Shown: positions 33,354 through 42,115 of the stretch, piece by piece
Numbering within the stretch: the first letter of the stretch is position 1
How the letters are laid out: every line of letters starts with the position of its first letter
NCBI GenBank assembly: GCA_038239345.1
Contig: JBBSEX010000004.1
Span: 1-64,000, forward strand
Reading direction: 5' to 3'
Source: JBBSEX01 sp038239345
GTDB taxonomy: Bacteria; Acidobacteriota; Terriglobia; Bryobacterales; Bryobacteraceae
DNA: 64,000 nt
Position numbers and translations under genes: made by a program
The notes under the pieces: model-generated
The model's input: the letters and a program-made list of their open reading frames with translations, nothing else
Database searches by the model: none
Told to the model about the DNA's origin: nothing

Positions 33354-34280
33354 ATGCGAATCGCGAAACCCTTTCTGACACTGGCCCTAGCTTGGTTATG
33401 CGCCGAGATAGCTTCGGCCGAATCGCTGAAAGTGGTCTGGAAGCTACCTCTCGAAGCGGTGCAGATCCGCTTACCGGTGTTCTCTCCGGATGGTTCCGAA
33501 CTGGCCTTTACGGTGTCCGGATACATGCCTGAGGGTAACGAGGCCGAAGGTTATTCGGAAGGCGCATTGGGGTCTTACCTCGACAAGAAATCGCAGATCG
33601 CCAGATTCGAAGAGCCCAGGATAACCATCGCCAAGGTCGGCACGCAAAAGGCGCAGGAAACCGCCTCCGGATGGGATCCATGTTTTTCTCCCGACGGCAA
33701 TAAAATCTATTTTATGGCGCAGGTGAAGCCGCTCGCGGAGTTCCGCGGCACCTCGACGCCCTTCAGTTATGACGGCGATACGATCGCGGTTTATGACCGT
33801 TCGACCCAGAAGACGGAAACGCTCGCCACGCCAGCGCCCTATTCCGGCTACTTCGGCAATCCATCTTTCGGTGCCATGCCAGCGGAACTCGTCTTTCGCC
33901 GCCGCGGACCCCTGGAAGGTCAATACGCCGCGTCCGAATCGGCCCGAACGTTCGATGTCAATACTCGCGAAGCCAGTAAGGATCTGCCAATCGAAAAGCT
34001 ACATGGCCTGTATTGCGCCCAGCAGCGCGGGCTTGGCGAGAAGGAAGATCCAACGGAAGTGCGCAGCCCTAATCGCGCCTTGGAAGCTCACTTCGAAGAC
34101 AAGAACCTGACCATCATCGCGCTCCCCGATGGCCATGAAGTCACCAAGTGGAAGGCCGGAGACACTATCGAATCGGCCACCTGGTCAATGGATTCCAAGA
34201 GGCTCGCCATAGTGACCGTCAGCAAGAGCAAGAATCCCAATACCTATAAACAGACGTTGACCGTGCTCGACCTGCGCTAG
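33354..34280 (+). CDS. Exported PD40/TolB-type beta-propeller-like protein
   Basis: A 308-residue protein with a clear signal peptide (FLTLALAWLCAEIASA, cut near residue 22). The body has repeated PD40/WD40-like motifs: LPVFSPDGSELAF near residue 42, DPCFSPDGNKIYFM near 108 and SATWSMDSKRLAIVT near 279, as in TolB-type beta-propellers. ATG 33354 starts the signal peptide; an in-frame TTG at 33342 is less plausible. It is probably periplasmic. No enzyme motif is seen, so the function is unassigned. It is convergent with the aminotransferase gene, two bases apart. Confidence 0.65.
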   Translation: MRIAKPFLTLALAWLCAEIASAESLKVVWKLPLEAVQIRLPVFSPDGSELAFTVSGYMPEGNEAEGYSEGALGSYLDKKSQIARFEEPRITIAKVGTQKAQETASGWDPCFSPDGNKIYFMAQVKPLAEFRGTSTPFSYDGDTIAVYDRSTQKTETLATPAPYSGYFGNPSFGAMPAELVFRRRGPLEGQYAASESARTFDVNTREASKDLPIEKLHGLYCAQQRGLGEKEDPTEVRSPNRALEAHFEDKNLTIIALPDGHEVTKWKAGDTIESATWSMDSKRLAIVTVSKSKNPNTYKQTLTVLDLR

Positions 34281-34282
34281 TG

Positions 34283-35395
34283 CTACGCGCGAATGCCCGC
34301 TAGTTCCCGCTCCAGCACCGCCAGATCCTCTTCGTTGTTATAAAAATGCGTCGAAACCCGCAGCCTGCCGTGCCGCGCGGAAACAATCACCCGGCGCTCT
34401 TTCAACTCGCGGGCAATCGCCGAAACGTCACGACCCGCAAAACTCGCGCAGACTATGGGCGACTCGCCCGGCAGTGGGTTGCCACCGGCCCTGCGAAGCA
34501 GTTCGCGACACTGGTCGGCTAAACCCAACACACGCCGTTCAATCGCTTCCGGCCCAATCTCCAGCATCATATTCACCGCCGCTTCCATCGCATAAAATAC
34601 TTCGAAGGTAATCATGCCGCCCTCATATTTCTCGGCGGCGGCGGAGAATTCCGGTATTCCGTGATGCAGATTTTCCACCGATCTCCAGCTGTTATGACTG
34701 CGCCAGCCAATCGATTGCGGCATCAGCCACTGGCGCACTTCGGGCCGTACGTAGACCCACCCGGCTCCCGTCGGCGACAGCATCCATTTGTAGCCATGCA
34801 CGGCAAAGACATCGGGTTGTACGCGCCTTACATCGAATTGCAGCGCGCCCACTCCTTGCGTGCCGTCGACATATAGCAACACGCCGCGCTCATGCAGGAA
34901 ACTAGCGATTTCCTCCATCGGCGGCCGAAAACCATCGGCGTAATTCAGCAAGCTGATCACCACCAGGCGCGTGCTGGCATTGATCGAAGCGTAGAAGTTT
35001 TCCCAAGCCGCCTCAACGAACTCCACTCCATGACGGGAGAGCAGCGCCGGTCCATAAAGCTGATTCGGGAATTCGTCTTTCAACGTCACCACGCGGTCGC
35101 CCGGCTTCCACTCCATCCCACCCAACAAGAGCCCGATGGCCGTGGATGAATTCGAGACAAACGCGATATCGTCGGCGGCGCAGTGCGTCAGTGTAGCGAT
35201 GCGGCCGCGAATGCGGTCCATGTCGTCAAACCACGTAAGGAAGTCCGAACACGCCAGTTCATCCCGGCGGGCGAAATGCCGGGCAACGGCTTCGGTGCTG
35301 GCGATCGATAGCTGGCCGTAGGTGGCTGTGTTCAGGTACGTCCAGTTTTTTAGCGCGGGAAATTGAGCGCGAATCGAATTCCAATCGGTGCTCAT
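34283..35395 (-). CDS. PLP-dependent class V aminotransferase (cysteine desulfurase-like)
   Basis: A 370-residue class V enzyme. The PLP-binding Lys lies in VHGYKWMLSPTGAGWVYV near residue 204, the preceding strand LLYVDGTQGVGAL carries the Asp and Gln/His region that contact PLP, and residues 85-90 (NSSTAIGLLLG) bind the cofactor phosphate. It resembles SufS/isopenicillin-epimerase-type members. No conserved active-site Cys loop characteristic of true cysteine desulfurases is evident, so the reaction is uncertain. Its ATG overlaps the stop of proS (ATGA), suggesting co-expression. Confidence 0.82.
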   Translation of the reverse strand: MSTDWNSIRAQFPALKNWTYLNTATYGQLSIASTEAVARHFARRDELACSDFLTWFDDMDRIRGRIATLTHCAADDIAFVSNSSTAIGLLLGGMEWKPGDRVVTLKDEFPNQLYGPALLSRHGVEFVEAAWENFYASINASTRLVVISLLNYADGFRPPMEEIASFLHERGVLLYVDGTQGVGALQFDVRRVQPDVFAVHGYKWMLSPTGAGWVYVRPEVRQWLMPQSIGWRSHNSWRSVENLHHGIPEFSAAAEKYEGGMITFEVFYAMEAAVNMMLEIGPEAIERRVLGLADQCRELLRRAGGNPLPGESPIVCASFAGRDVSAIARELKERRVIVSARHGRLRVSTHFYNNEEDLAVLERELAGIRA

Positions 35396-37095
35396 CGGTC
35401 TATCTGGCCCTTCACGAATTGCGCCACATCGGCCAGCGGCACATCCTGCGATTTCTTGCCCCTCCGCTCGACAACTTCCACCAGACCTTGGGCCAGCTTC
35501 TTACCGATCGTGATCCGGAACGGTATGCCGATCAATTCCGCGTCCTTGAATTTCACTCCCGGCCGGTCATCGCGATCGTCGAGTAATGCGTCCAGACCCA
35601 GTGCCCGGCAAGCGTCGTAAATCGCATCGGCGGCGCTTCGTTGCGCGGCATCGGAATAATTAACCGGGGTCACGACAACTGTGAAAGGCGCAATCGAGGG
35701 CGGCAGCGCCATGCCGTCTTTATCGTGGTACAACTCCACGGCGGAGCTAAGAATTCGCTCAATGCCGATCCCGTAGGAGCCCATGATCACACGCGTCTCC
35801 TCGCCCGTTTCATTCAGGACGCGCAGCCCCATGGCGTCGGAATATTTATAGCCGAGCTTGAAAATGTGCCCGATTTCCACCGTCTTCTGTACAGCCAACG
35901 CCGCACCGCAAGTAACGCAGGCATCGCCAGCAATCACCGGGCGAAGGTCGAAGAATTCCGGCGTGAAGTCTTCACCCGGCGTGACATGTCGCAGATGATA
36001 ATCGTCCTTATTCGCACCGGAAAGCATATTCCGCCGGCCGCGTAGCGATTCGTCGGCCACCACGCGCATGATCGTAATCCCTACCGGCCCAAGAGAACCA
36101 GGTGCCGCGCCAAACCAGTCCTGGATCTCAGTTGGAAGAGCCGCTCGAATCGCCATGACGCCCAGCGACGATGCGAACTTCGTTTCATTCAGTGAATGGT
36201 CGCCGCGCACCAGCGCCAGTACCGGCTTACCGTCCGCCACCATCACCAGACTCTTCATTTGTGAAGTCTGCGGCAGGCCGGTAAACGCCGTCAGATCGGC
36301 TATCGTCTTCTGGTTTGGCGTATGAAACTCTTCTGGATCGAAGTCTCCATCGGGGTCGGCGATTGACGGGTCCAGCGCCCTCGATACCGCCTTCTCCAGA
36401 TTCGCCGCATACCCGCAACCGGCGCAGATCGCCACGAAATCCTCACCCGCTTCCGATGCCACCATGAACTCGCGAGACTGACTGCCGCCCATGGCTCCCG
36501 AATGCGCTTCCACCGATACATATTGCAAACCGCAGCGATCGAAAATGCGCCGGTATGCCGCGTCGTGGCGATCGAAGGCCACGTCCAAGCCAGCCGGATC
36601 GATGTCGAACGAGTACGAGTCCTTCATGATGAATTGGCGAACACGCAGAAGACCGCTTTTCGGCCGTGGTTCATCGCGAAATTTCGTCTGGATCTGATAC
36701 CAGATTTGCGGCAATTGCTTATAGCTGCGCAATTCTCCGCGGGCGATAAAAGTCACCACCTCTTCATGCGTCATGCCAAGACAAAGGTCCCGCCCAAAAC
36801 GATCCTTAAGGCGAAACATGTTGTCGCCCATCACATCCCAACGGCCCGACTCCTGCCATACTTCCGCCGGATGCAATGCCGGCAGCAGCATTTCCTGGCC
36901 GCCCATCCCGTCCATCTCCTGGCGCACGATGGCGGTAATCTTAAGGATGGATCGCTGGGCTAAATACAGGTAATTGTAAATACCCGCGGCCAACTGCCGG
37001 ATATAGCCTGCGCGAAGCAATAATTGATGGCTGACCACCTCCGCCTCGGCGGGATTCTCCCGCAGCGTGGGGATAAAAAGTTTACTCCAATGCAT
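35392..37095 (-). CDS. proS: Prolyl-tRNA synthetase (bacterial type, ProS)
   Basis: A 567-residue class II aminoacyl-tRNA synthetase of the normal bacterial ProRS length. Class II motif 2 is seen as IQTKFRDEPRPKSGLLR followed by FIMKDSYSFD. The bacterial editing (INS) domain occupies roughly residues 225-385, with FTGLPQTSQMKSLVMV. Motif 3 is GSYGIGIERIL near residue 440, and the C-terminal anticodon domain holds DRPGVKFKDAELIGIPFRI. It charges tRNA-Pro with proline. It is divergent from glyA, with 78 bases between starts, and overlaps the aminotransferase gene downstream. Confidence 0.95.
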   Translation of the reverse strand: MHWSKLFIPTLRENPAEAEVVSHQLLLRAGYIRQLAAGIYNYLYLAQRSILKITAIVRQEMDGMGGQEMLLPALHPAEVWQESGRWDVMGDNMFRLKDRFGRDLCLGMTHEEVVTFIARGELRSYKQLPQIWYQIQTKFRDEPRPKSGLLRVRQFIMKDSYSFDIDPAGLDVAFDRHDAAYRRIFDRCGLQYVSVEAHSGAMGGSQSREFMVASEAGEDFVAICAGCGYAANLEKAVSRALDPSIADPDGDFDPEEFHTPNQKTIADLTAFTGLPQTSQMKSLVMVADGKPVLALVRGDHSLNETKFASSLGVMAIRAALPTEIQDWFGAAPGSLGPVGITIMRVVADESLRGRRNMLSGANKDDYHLRHVTPGEDFTPEFFDLRPVIAGDACVTCGAALAVQKTVEIGHIFKLGYKYSDAMGLRVLNETGEETRVIMGSYGIGIERILSSAVELYHDKDGMALPPSIAPFTVVVTPVNYSDAAQRSAADAIYDACRALGLDALLDDRDDRPGVKFKDAELIGIPFRITIGKKLAQGLVEVVERRGKKSQDVPLADVAQFVKGQIDR

Positions 37096-37173
37096 GGAAT
37101 TGGAATTCTAACATGCAGCTCTGGAGGGGGCCGTCCCCGGCGTGCGCTAAACTGAAATATTCCGTGGAGCATC

Positions 37174-38460
37174 ATGACTGAACAAGAAAGAATGTCCCGG
37201 GCAATTGCCGAGGCCGATCCGGAAATCGCCGATCTGATTCGTCTCGAAACCGAACGTCAGAATTCCCGTTTAGAACTGATCGCCAGCGAAAATTTCACCT
37301 CCGAAGCGATCCTCGAAGCGGCCGGCAGTGTCTATACCAATAAATACGCCGAAGGCTACCCCGGCAAGCGCTATTACGGCGGCTGTGAATACACCGATGT
37401 CGTGGAAAATCTGGCCCGCGATCGTGCCCGCAAGTTGTTCAAGGCCGAATACGCCAACGTTCAGCCCCATTCCGGCTCGCAAGCCAATCAGGCCGCTTAC
37501 TCCGCCGTTCTGCAACCGGGCGACACCATTTTAGGGATGAACCTCGCCCATGGCGGCCATTTAACCCACGGTCATCCGCTCAATTTTTCCGGCAAGACCT
37601 ATAAAGTGGTTGCCTACGGAGTTCGCCGCGATGACGAACTGATCGATTACGACGAACTGGCGAAGCTTGCCGCAGAACACAAGCCGAAAATGATAATCGG
37701 GGGCGCCAGCGCCTATTCCCGCGTCATCGATTTCCGCCGCTTTCGCGAAATTGCCGATTCCGTCGGAGCCTTGTTTCTGGTCGACATGGCGCATTATTCC
37801 GGTCTGGTTGCCGCGGGTGTCTATCCGAACCCCTGCGAATACGCCGACATCGTCACATCCACTACCCACAAGACTCTCCGCGGCCCGCGATCGGGGATGA
37901 TTCTGGCCCGCGCGCAGTACGGCCCGGCTATCGATAAAACTGTTTTTCCCGGTGTCCAAGGCGGACCCTTGGTGCACATCATGGCGGCCAAGGCGATCTG
38001 TTTTCTGGAGGCCATGCAGCCGGAATTCGCCGTCTATCAATCGCAGGTGATCGCCAATGCCCGGGCGCTGGCTGCGGGTTTGCAAGACGGCGGATTTCGC
38101 GTCGTTTCCGGTGGAACGGACTCGCACTTGCTCCTCGTGGACGTATTCGCCAAAGGCCTGCGCGGCAAGGAAGCGGAAGCGGCGCTCGATAAGGCGTTTA
38201 TCACCGTAAATAAGAACGGAATTCCATTCGACGTGAATCCCCCGCTGAACCCCAGCGGAATACGCTTGGGCAGCCCGGCGGTCACTACGCGAGGCTTCGG
38301 CGAGTCGGAAATGCGTAAAGTGGCGGGGCTAATCGCGCAAGTGCTATCCGACCCGTCGTCGGAAGATAATCTGGCCTCGGTTCGACGCCAAGTAGGGGCC
38401 TTAACCGACAAGTTTCCGCTGTACAGTTGGCGTCTGACCGCCACGGCCAGCGCCCGATAA
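37174..38460 (+). CDS. glyA: Serine hydroxymethyltransferase (GlyA)
   Basis: A 428-residue PLP enzyme of standard SHMT length. Diagnostic segments are SRLELIASENFTSEAILEA near the start, TNKYAEGYPGKRYYGGCEYTD near residue 51, and SGSQANQAAY. The PLP Lys lies in TSTTHKTLRGPRSGMI near residue 226. The enzyme interconverts serine and glycine with tetrahydrofolate, feeding one-carbon units. The start at ATG 37174 is the first codon of the conserved N-terminus. It is divergent from proS; no riboswitch is evident in the short gap. Confidence 0.96.
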   Translation: MTEQERMSRAIAEADPEIADLIRLETERQNSRLELIASENFTSEAILEAAGSVYTNKYAEGYPGKRYYGGCEYTDVVENLARDRARKLFKAEYANVQPHSGSQANQAAYSAVLQPGDTILGMNLAHGGHLTHGHPLNFSGKTYKVVAYGVRRDDELIDYDELAKLAAEHKPKMIIGGASAYSRVIDFRRFREIADSVGALFLVDMAHYSGLVAAGVYPNPCEYADIVTSTTHKTLRGPRSGMILARAQYGPAIDKTVFPGVQGGPLVHIMAAKAICFLEAMQPEFAVYQSQVIANARALAAGLQDGGFRVVSGGTDSHLLLVDVFAKGLRGKEAEAALDKAFITVNKNGIPFDVNPPLNPSGIRLGSPAVTTRGFGESEMRKVAGLIAQVLSDPSSEDNLASVRRQVGALTDKFPLYSWRLTATASAR

Positions 38461-38497
38461 TTCGCAGACAAAAGGACCGGAGTTCTTACCGCCACAA

Positions 38498-39682
38498 ATG
38501 TCAACATCGCGCCGCATCGTGATCGACGCCCGGCGTATCGTGGATTTTGGCGTCGGAACATATATCCGCAATCTCGTTCAGAGTCTCTCCGCCATCGACA
38601 GCGTCAATCGGTATGTTCTAGTCGCCCGGCCCGGTGATGCCGGAGGCTTCCCGCAACTTGGTTCGAACTTCGAAGTAGTTCCTTATCGCGGTCCTGAATC
38701 GAACTTCGCCCGCAGCGCCGTCTTCCCCCTTTTCTTAGCCAAGTTCCAAGCCGACGTCTATCACATCCCCATTGGTATCGTCCCCACTTGGATGCCCCGC
38801 CCGTACGTCGTCACGGTGCACGATCTCACCGGACTGCTATATCAAACGCAACGAAACTTTCGCCATACGATTCGATTCTTACGATTCCAGCGCGCTCTAA
38901 AACGCGCCGATCAGATCGTGGTGGTCTCCGATGCCACCCTGAGAGACGTCGCTAGCGTGGGCGGCGTAGCGGCGCATAAAATACGCCGTATCTACAATGC
39001 TCCCGACCCTGTTTTCACATCCCAGCCCAAGCGTGACGATTGTAAGGAATTGCAGCGTCTGCTGGAACGCTACCAGGTGCAGTACCCCTTTCTGTTGTAC
39101 GCCGGAACCATCCGCCCGCACAAAAACATTCCCCGCCTGATCGAAGCCTTTGCGGTGCTGCGCAGTGAACTGGAAACACATTCGCAATATCGCGACTTGC
39201 GGTTGATCATCATCGGCGATGAAATCTCAAAGTATCCCGACGTGCGCCGCACCGTGATTCAAAGCCGGGTGGAGAAAACCGTCCGCTTTCTAGGGTTCGT
39301 CCCCATTGAAACACTGCGCCTCTTTTACAAAGCGGCAAAGGCATTTGTATTTCCGTCCCTTTACGAAGGTTTTGGATTGCCACCGCTGGAAGCCATGGCC
39401 TGCGGAACTCCGGTGGTAACCTCAAGCGTCAGTTCCCTTCCCGAAGTGGGTGGTGACGCCGCTATGTTTGTAAATCCCGAGAGCGTTTTCGACATCGCCA
39501 GGGGCATGCGAGAGGTGCTCCTGAACGACGATCTTCGCGCTTCGTTAATCCACAAAGGGCTGCAGCGGGCCGTGCAATTTAACTGGCTCGACGCCGGACG
39601 GGAGGTCTTGCGAACTTACGAAGATTGCGTCAGGTCGCCGGCCCATCGATCAAAGCGCCGATCGACAGGCCCAGTGCTTTGA
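38498..39682 (+). CDS. GT4-family glycosyltransferase
   Basis: A 394-residue GT-B enzyme. The N-terminal domain opens with a glycine-containing loop (RRIVDFGVGTYIRN) and has VTVHDLTGLLY. The donor domain has LYAGTIRPHKNIPRLIEAF near residue 200 and FLGFVPIETLRLFYKAAKAFVFPSLYEGFGLPPLEAMACG near 265, with the E-x7-E donor-binding motif. It adds a sugar to a glycan or lipid; specificity is unknown. It starts 37 bases after glyA. Its last 53 bases overlap the 3' end of the small HTH gene on the opposite strand. Confidence 0.88.
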   Translation: MSTSRRIVIDARRIVDFGVGTYIRNLVQSLSAIDSVNRYVLVARPGDAGGFPQLGSNFEVVPYRGPESNFARSAVFPLFLAKFQADVYHIPIGIVPTWMPRPYVVTVHDLTGLLYQTQRNFRHTIRFLRFQRALKRADQIVVVSDATLRDVASVGGVAAHKIRRIYNAPDPVFTSQPKRDDCKELQRLLERYQVQYPFLLYAGTIRPHKNIPRLIEAFAVLRSELETHSQYRDLRLIIIGDEISKYPDVRRTVIQSRVEKTVRFLGFVPIETLRLFYKAAKAFVFPSLYEGFGLPPLEAMACGTPVVTSSVSSLPEVGGDAAMFVNPESVFDIARGMREVLLNDDLRASLIHKGLQRAVQFNWLDAGREVLRTYEDCVRSPAHRSKRRSTGPVL

Positions 39683-39893
39683 GAAGTTGGTCGGCAAGCT
39701 GCGGGGTTAGCGATCTTGCCCCTTTTAATACGTTATGCAAATGCGATTGCGAGATGCCGGCGATCTTCGCTAAACCCCGCTCTGAAAATTCCCCGCTCCG
39801 TATTCGCTCCCTGGTTGTTTGCCCTAGACGGCGCAGTAGTTCGCCAAACCCCAAACCCTGCATCCGCCCTATTTCCAACTGAAATAGACCCAC
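39630..39893 (-). CDS. Small XRE-type helix-turn-helix regulator
   Basis: An 87-residue protein whose residues 37-78 fit a Cro/C1-type helix-turn-helix: FSERGLAKIAGISQSHLHNVL with the recognition helix, then a final helix LADQLLKALG. GTG 39893 has GGAG eight bases upstream and is preferred; in-frame ATG 39863 is an alternative. It is preceded by an AT-rich region with nested palindromes suited to autoregulation. The gene overlaps the glycosyltransferase on the other strand by 53 bases at their 3' ends. Its targets are unknown. Confidence 0.72.
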   Translation of the reverse strand: MGLFQLEIGRMQGLGFGELLRRLGQTTRERIRSGEFSERGLAKIAGISQSHLHNVLKGARSLTPQLADQLLKALGLSIGALIDGPAT

Positions 39894-39910
39894 AGCTTAT
39901 TCTCCATAAA

Positions 39911-39955
39911 TGTAATATCTACAATATTATAGTGTAATTATTACAAGATATTACC
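39911..39955 (-). promoter_or_regulatory. Nested palindromes upstream of the small HTH gene (operator candidate)
   Basis: The AT-rich segment contains the perfect palindrome TGTAATTATTACA at 39933-39945, the inverted repeat TAATAT/ATATTA at 39913-39929, and GTAATATC at 39912-39919 mirrored by GATATTAC at 39947-39954. It lies about 20-60 bases before the GTG start of the HTH gene, a typical place for promoter plus operator. The repeated TGTAATAT half-site suggests repressor binding; this is inference. Confidence 0.5.
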
Positions 39956-40132
39956 AGAATTATAAACCAAATGATAGCATCGACTTACTGGTGGTGCTGG
40001 TATTTCCGGCGAGCCATCACAAAAGTTATTATTAAACTTAGATTGACGGATTTCCTGGTTCCGATACAGTTGGCATATCCGATAGCCAGGAACAGTCCTT
40101 GGCACGTCGGCTTACGGAGAAAGAAATAAAAC

Positions 40133-40726
40133 ATGGAATGGAACCGGTCGGAAACATTGGCTCTTGCGGCGCAAAGTTGCACGCAGTGCCATGGATTAGG
40201 ATTACGCTTGCGGAGCGGTTCATCGCATCCTTGCAATTGCGTACTTCGGGCGATATTCCGAAGCTGTTACCGCAAGTTTATGGACTGCGCCACAAAGGAG
40301 AAGCACTTGAGCCGCGTGTCACTCGAACGCTTCGCCGGCAACTCCAACCGGAAAATAACTTGGGGGAGAAAAGACGAAGAATACATGGCTGATTTTTGCT
40401 TGGTCGCCAAACGCAGCCTCGATCCTATGGAATACAAGATGTTCCGCTTTCACTTCTTATTAGGCGCGGATTGGCGTTTGTGTTGCCGGCAGCTAAAAAT
40501 GGAACGGGGCAATTTTTTTCATTCGGTCTATCGGATTGAGCAGCAGTTGGGTCGCATCTTCCGCGAGTTGGTTCCTTACGCCCTGTTCCCGGTGGAGGAT
40601 TACTTTGGAAGTGTCAGCGTGAACCGCGCTATTGAGCCGGCCCAACCGGCTACCGCGAAAATATTGCAAATGCGCAAGACCCCGGCGCGTCTTCGCTTCC
40701 CGAGTCCGATCCGAACCGTGGCTTAG
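40133..40726 (+). CDS. Cys-rich putative zinc-binding regulator with HTH-like C-terminal part
   Basis: A 197-residue protein. Residues 15-45 have a CTQCHGLGLR...CNC...C pattern reminiscent of a DnaJ-type or related zinc finger (C-x-x-C-x-G-x-G, then C-x-C). Residues 95-155 are helical (LDPMEYKMFRFHFLLGAD, LCCRQLKMERGNFFHSVYR, then LGRIFREL), a pattern like region-4-type or other trihelical DNA-binding domains. The ATG at 40133 follows a GGAGAAAG about ten bases upstream. I do not recognise a named family. It stands just before the XRE-NfeD-flotillin-PspA cluster, in the same direction but 227 bases from it, and may regulate it or a mobile function. Confidence 0.55.
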   Translation: MEWNRSETLALAAQSCTQCHGLGLRLRSGSSHPCNCVLRAIFRSCYRKFMDCATKEKHLSRVSLERFAGNSNRKITWGRKDEEYMADFCLVAKRSLDPMEYKMFRFHFLLGADWRLCCRQLKMERGNFFHSVYRIEQQLGRIFRELVPYALFPVEDYFGSVSVNRAIEPAQPATAKILQMRKTPARLRFPSPIRTVA

Positions 40727-40897
40727 CGATTGCCGCAATCATACGTACCTCCGGATTCGCCAGGAATCCGGAGGCCGCATCCCCACTTTCGCCCGCAAAT
40801 CATTGAAAACCCAGTAAGTCGGTTCATACACAAAGTAATATCCAATCCCGCAATAAATTATAGTCGCAACCGAATCAATCACTTACAAGTCTAACCC

Positions 40898-40944
40898 TTG
40901 CCCTATATCGCAGATTGCGATATAAATATAGCGATCTGCAATAT
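40898..40944 (+). promoter_or_regulatory. Promoter with two operator palindromes for the XRE-NfeD-flotillin-PspA cluster
   Basis: A -35 box TTGCCC (40898-40903) and a -10 box TATAAA (40921-40926) are 17 bases apart, the ideal distance. The perfect inverted repeat TATATCGCA-GAT-TGCGATATA (40904-40924) fills the spacer. A second, near-identical site TATAGCGATCTGCAATAT (40927-40944) follows immediately, with its centre about 21 bases, or two helix turns, downstream. A dimeric repressor bound here would cover the promoter, and the gene starting ten bases later encodes an XRE regulator, so autorepression is likely. Confidence 0.72.
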
Positions 40945-40953
40945 GGAGCGGGG

Positions 40954-41454
40954 ATGACTCTTGGACAGAAAATTCGATACCTCCGCGAGGTGGAAGGTAC
41001 CTTGCGTGGACTGGATCGGGAAATGACGCAGCAGGAAGTGGTTCGGGCCCTCAAAACGGAGCTAACGGAATCCATCAGCCAGTCTTATCTATCGCAGATC
41101 GAAAGCGGCGCGCGACCCCATTTAACCAATGCGACGCGTATGATGCTGGCTCGCTTTTTCAAGGTGCATCCGGGCTATCTGGTGGACGACCCGGAAGGAT
41201 ATCATACAGAGCTGATATCCGACGTGCGGGCTAATGAGGATCAACTGGATTTGTGGCTGATCGAAGGCGCGGAGCGCTTCCGCAAGGATCTGGCGATTCG
41301 CGAGGCTCTTCTAACCTTGGCCCGTCATGAGGATTCGCGAAAGTGTCTGCGCTTACTGGACGCGATCCTTGAGACACCGGATTTGGTGGACAGGCTATTA
41401 CAAGTACTGCGGCCGGCGGAAAAAGGCAACGGCAGCGGAAGGAAAACGATATGA
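40954..41454 (+). CDS. XRE-family transcriptional regulator
   Basis: A 166-residue protein with an N-terminal helix-turn-helix: TLGQKIRYLREVEG, then TQQEVVRAL, SISQSYLSQIESGARPHL (recognition helix) and LARFFKVHPGYL. The remaining 90 residues are helical and may dimerise or sense a signal. ATG 40954 lies just after the two palindromic operators and GGAG; the in-frame extension to 40915 would run through the operator and is rejected. The gene overlaps the NfeD-like gene by four bases (ATGA), so the regulator is the first cistron of the membrane-stress cluster. Confidence 0.8.
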   Translation: MTLGQKIRYLREVEGTLRGLDREMTQQEVVRALKTELTESISQSYLSQIESGARPHLTNATRMMLARFFKVHPGYLVDDPEGYHTELISDVRANEDQLDLWLIEGAERFRKDLAIREALLTLARHEDSRKCLRLLDAILETPDLVDRLLQVLRPAEKGNGSGRKTI

Positions 41455-42062
41455 CTTGGGAAATGTTTTATTTAGGCTGCTTCATATTTGGCTTTATGCT
41501 GAGCGCGCTGTCGTTTCTCGCCGGCAGCCTGCACTTGCCGCACTTCCATTTACACCATCACATTGGACACGGCGGCTTATCGCATGGGCATGGTCATGGC
41601 GGCAGCGGCGGCTGGAGTTGGCTCAACATGCCAACAATCACCGCGTTTATCGCTTGGTTTGGTGGGACAGGATTTCTTGCCGAACACTATTCGAGGTTTG
41701 TCTCGCTAGTGGTGCTGGCCATCGCCGTGGGGGGCGGCTTGATCGGGGGAGGGATCGTGTTCTGGTTCTTCGTCAAAGTTCTTCTGGAACACGATAAGCA
41801 GTTGGACCCCGCCGATTACGATATGATCGGCGTCCTCGGCCAGATCTGCAGTAACGTCCGCGTGGGCGGAACCGGCGAGATGATCTATTCGCAGCAAGGC
41901 GTGCGGAAGGCGGTGGCGGTGCGCACCGAAGACGGCACCGAAATCGCTCGCGGCACCGAAGTGATTGTCACTCGCTATGAAAAAGGAATCGCTTATGTCG
42001 GGCGATGGGACGAATTGACGGGCCTGCGCGGCGGCGAAGAACAAAGCGCTAGTGGCGTTTAA
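41451..42062 (+). CDS. NfeD/YqiJ-like membrane protein with His-rich loop
   Basis: A 203-residue protein with an N-terminal membrane helix (about 5-27), a His/Gly-rich loop at 29-53 containing more than ten His residues, and two further helices (about 60-80 and 83-110). A C-terminal beta-rich OB-like domain spans 120-190 (DYDMIGVLGQICSNVRVGG), as in NfeD/YqiJ proteins, which pair with flotillins. The His-rich loop could bind metal ions; this is inference. It is coupled to the XRE gene and precedes the flotillin gene by 53 bases. Confidence 0.72.
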   Translation: MTWEMFYLGCFIFGFMLSALSFLAGSLHLPHFHLHHHIGHGGLSHGHGHGGSGGWSWLNMPTITAFIAWFGGTGFLAEHYSRFVSLVVLAIAVGGGLIGGGIVFWFFVKVLLEHDKQLDPADYDMIGVLGQICSNVRVGGTGEMIYSQQGVRKAVAVRTEDGTEIARGTEVIVTRYEKGIAYVGRWDELTGLRGGEEQSASGV

Positions 42063-42115
42063 ATCTAACGAAATAGTTGTCGAACATTGTATTTGGATCG
42101 TAAAAAGGAGAATCC

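Noticed and set aside
40099..40392. 97-codon plus-strand frame overlapping the Cys-rich gene
   Set aside because: Other frame of 40133-40726, which has the better ribosome-binding site and the Cys-rich pattern.
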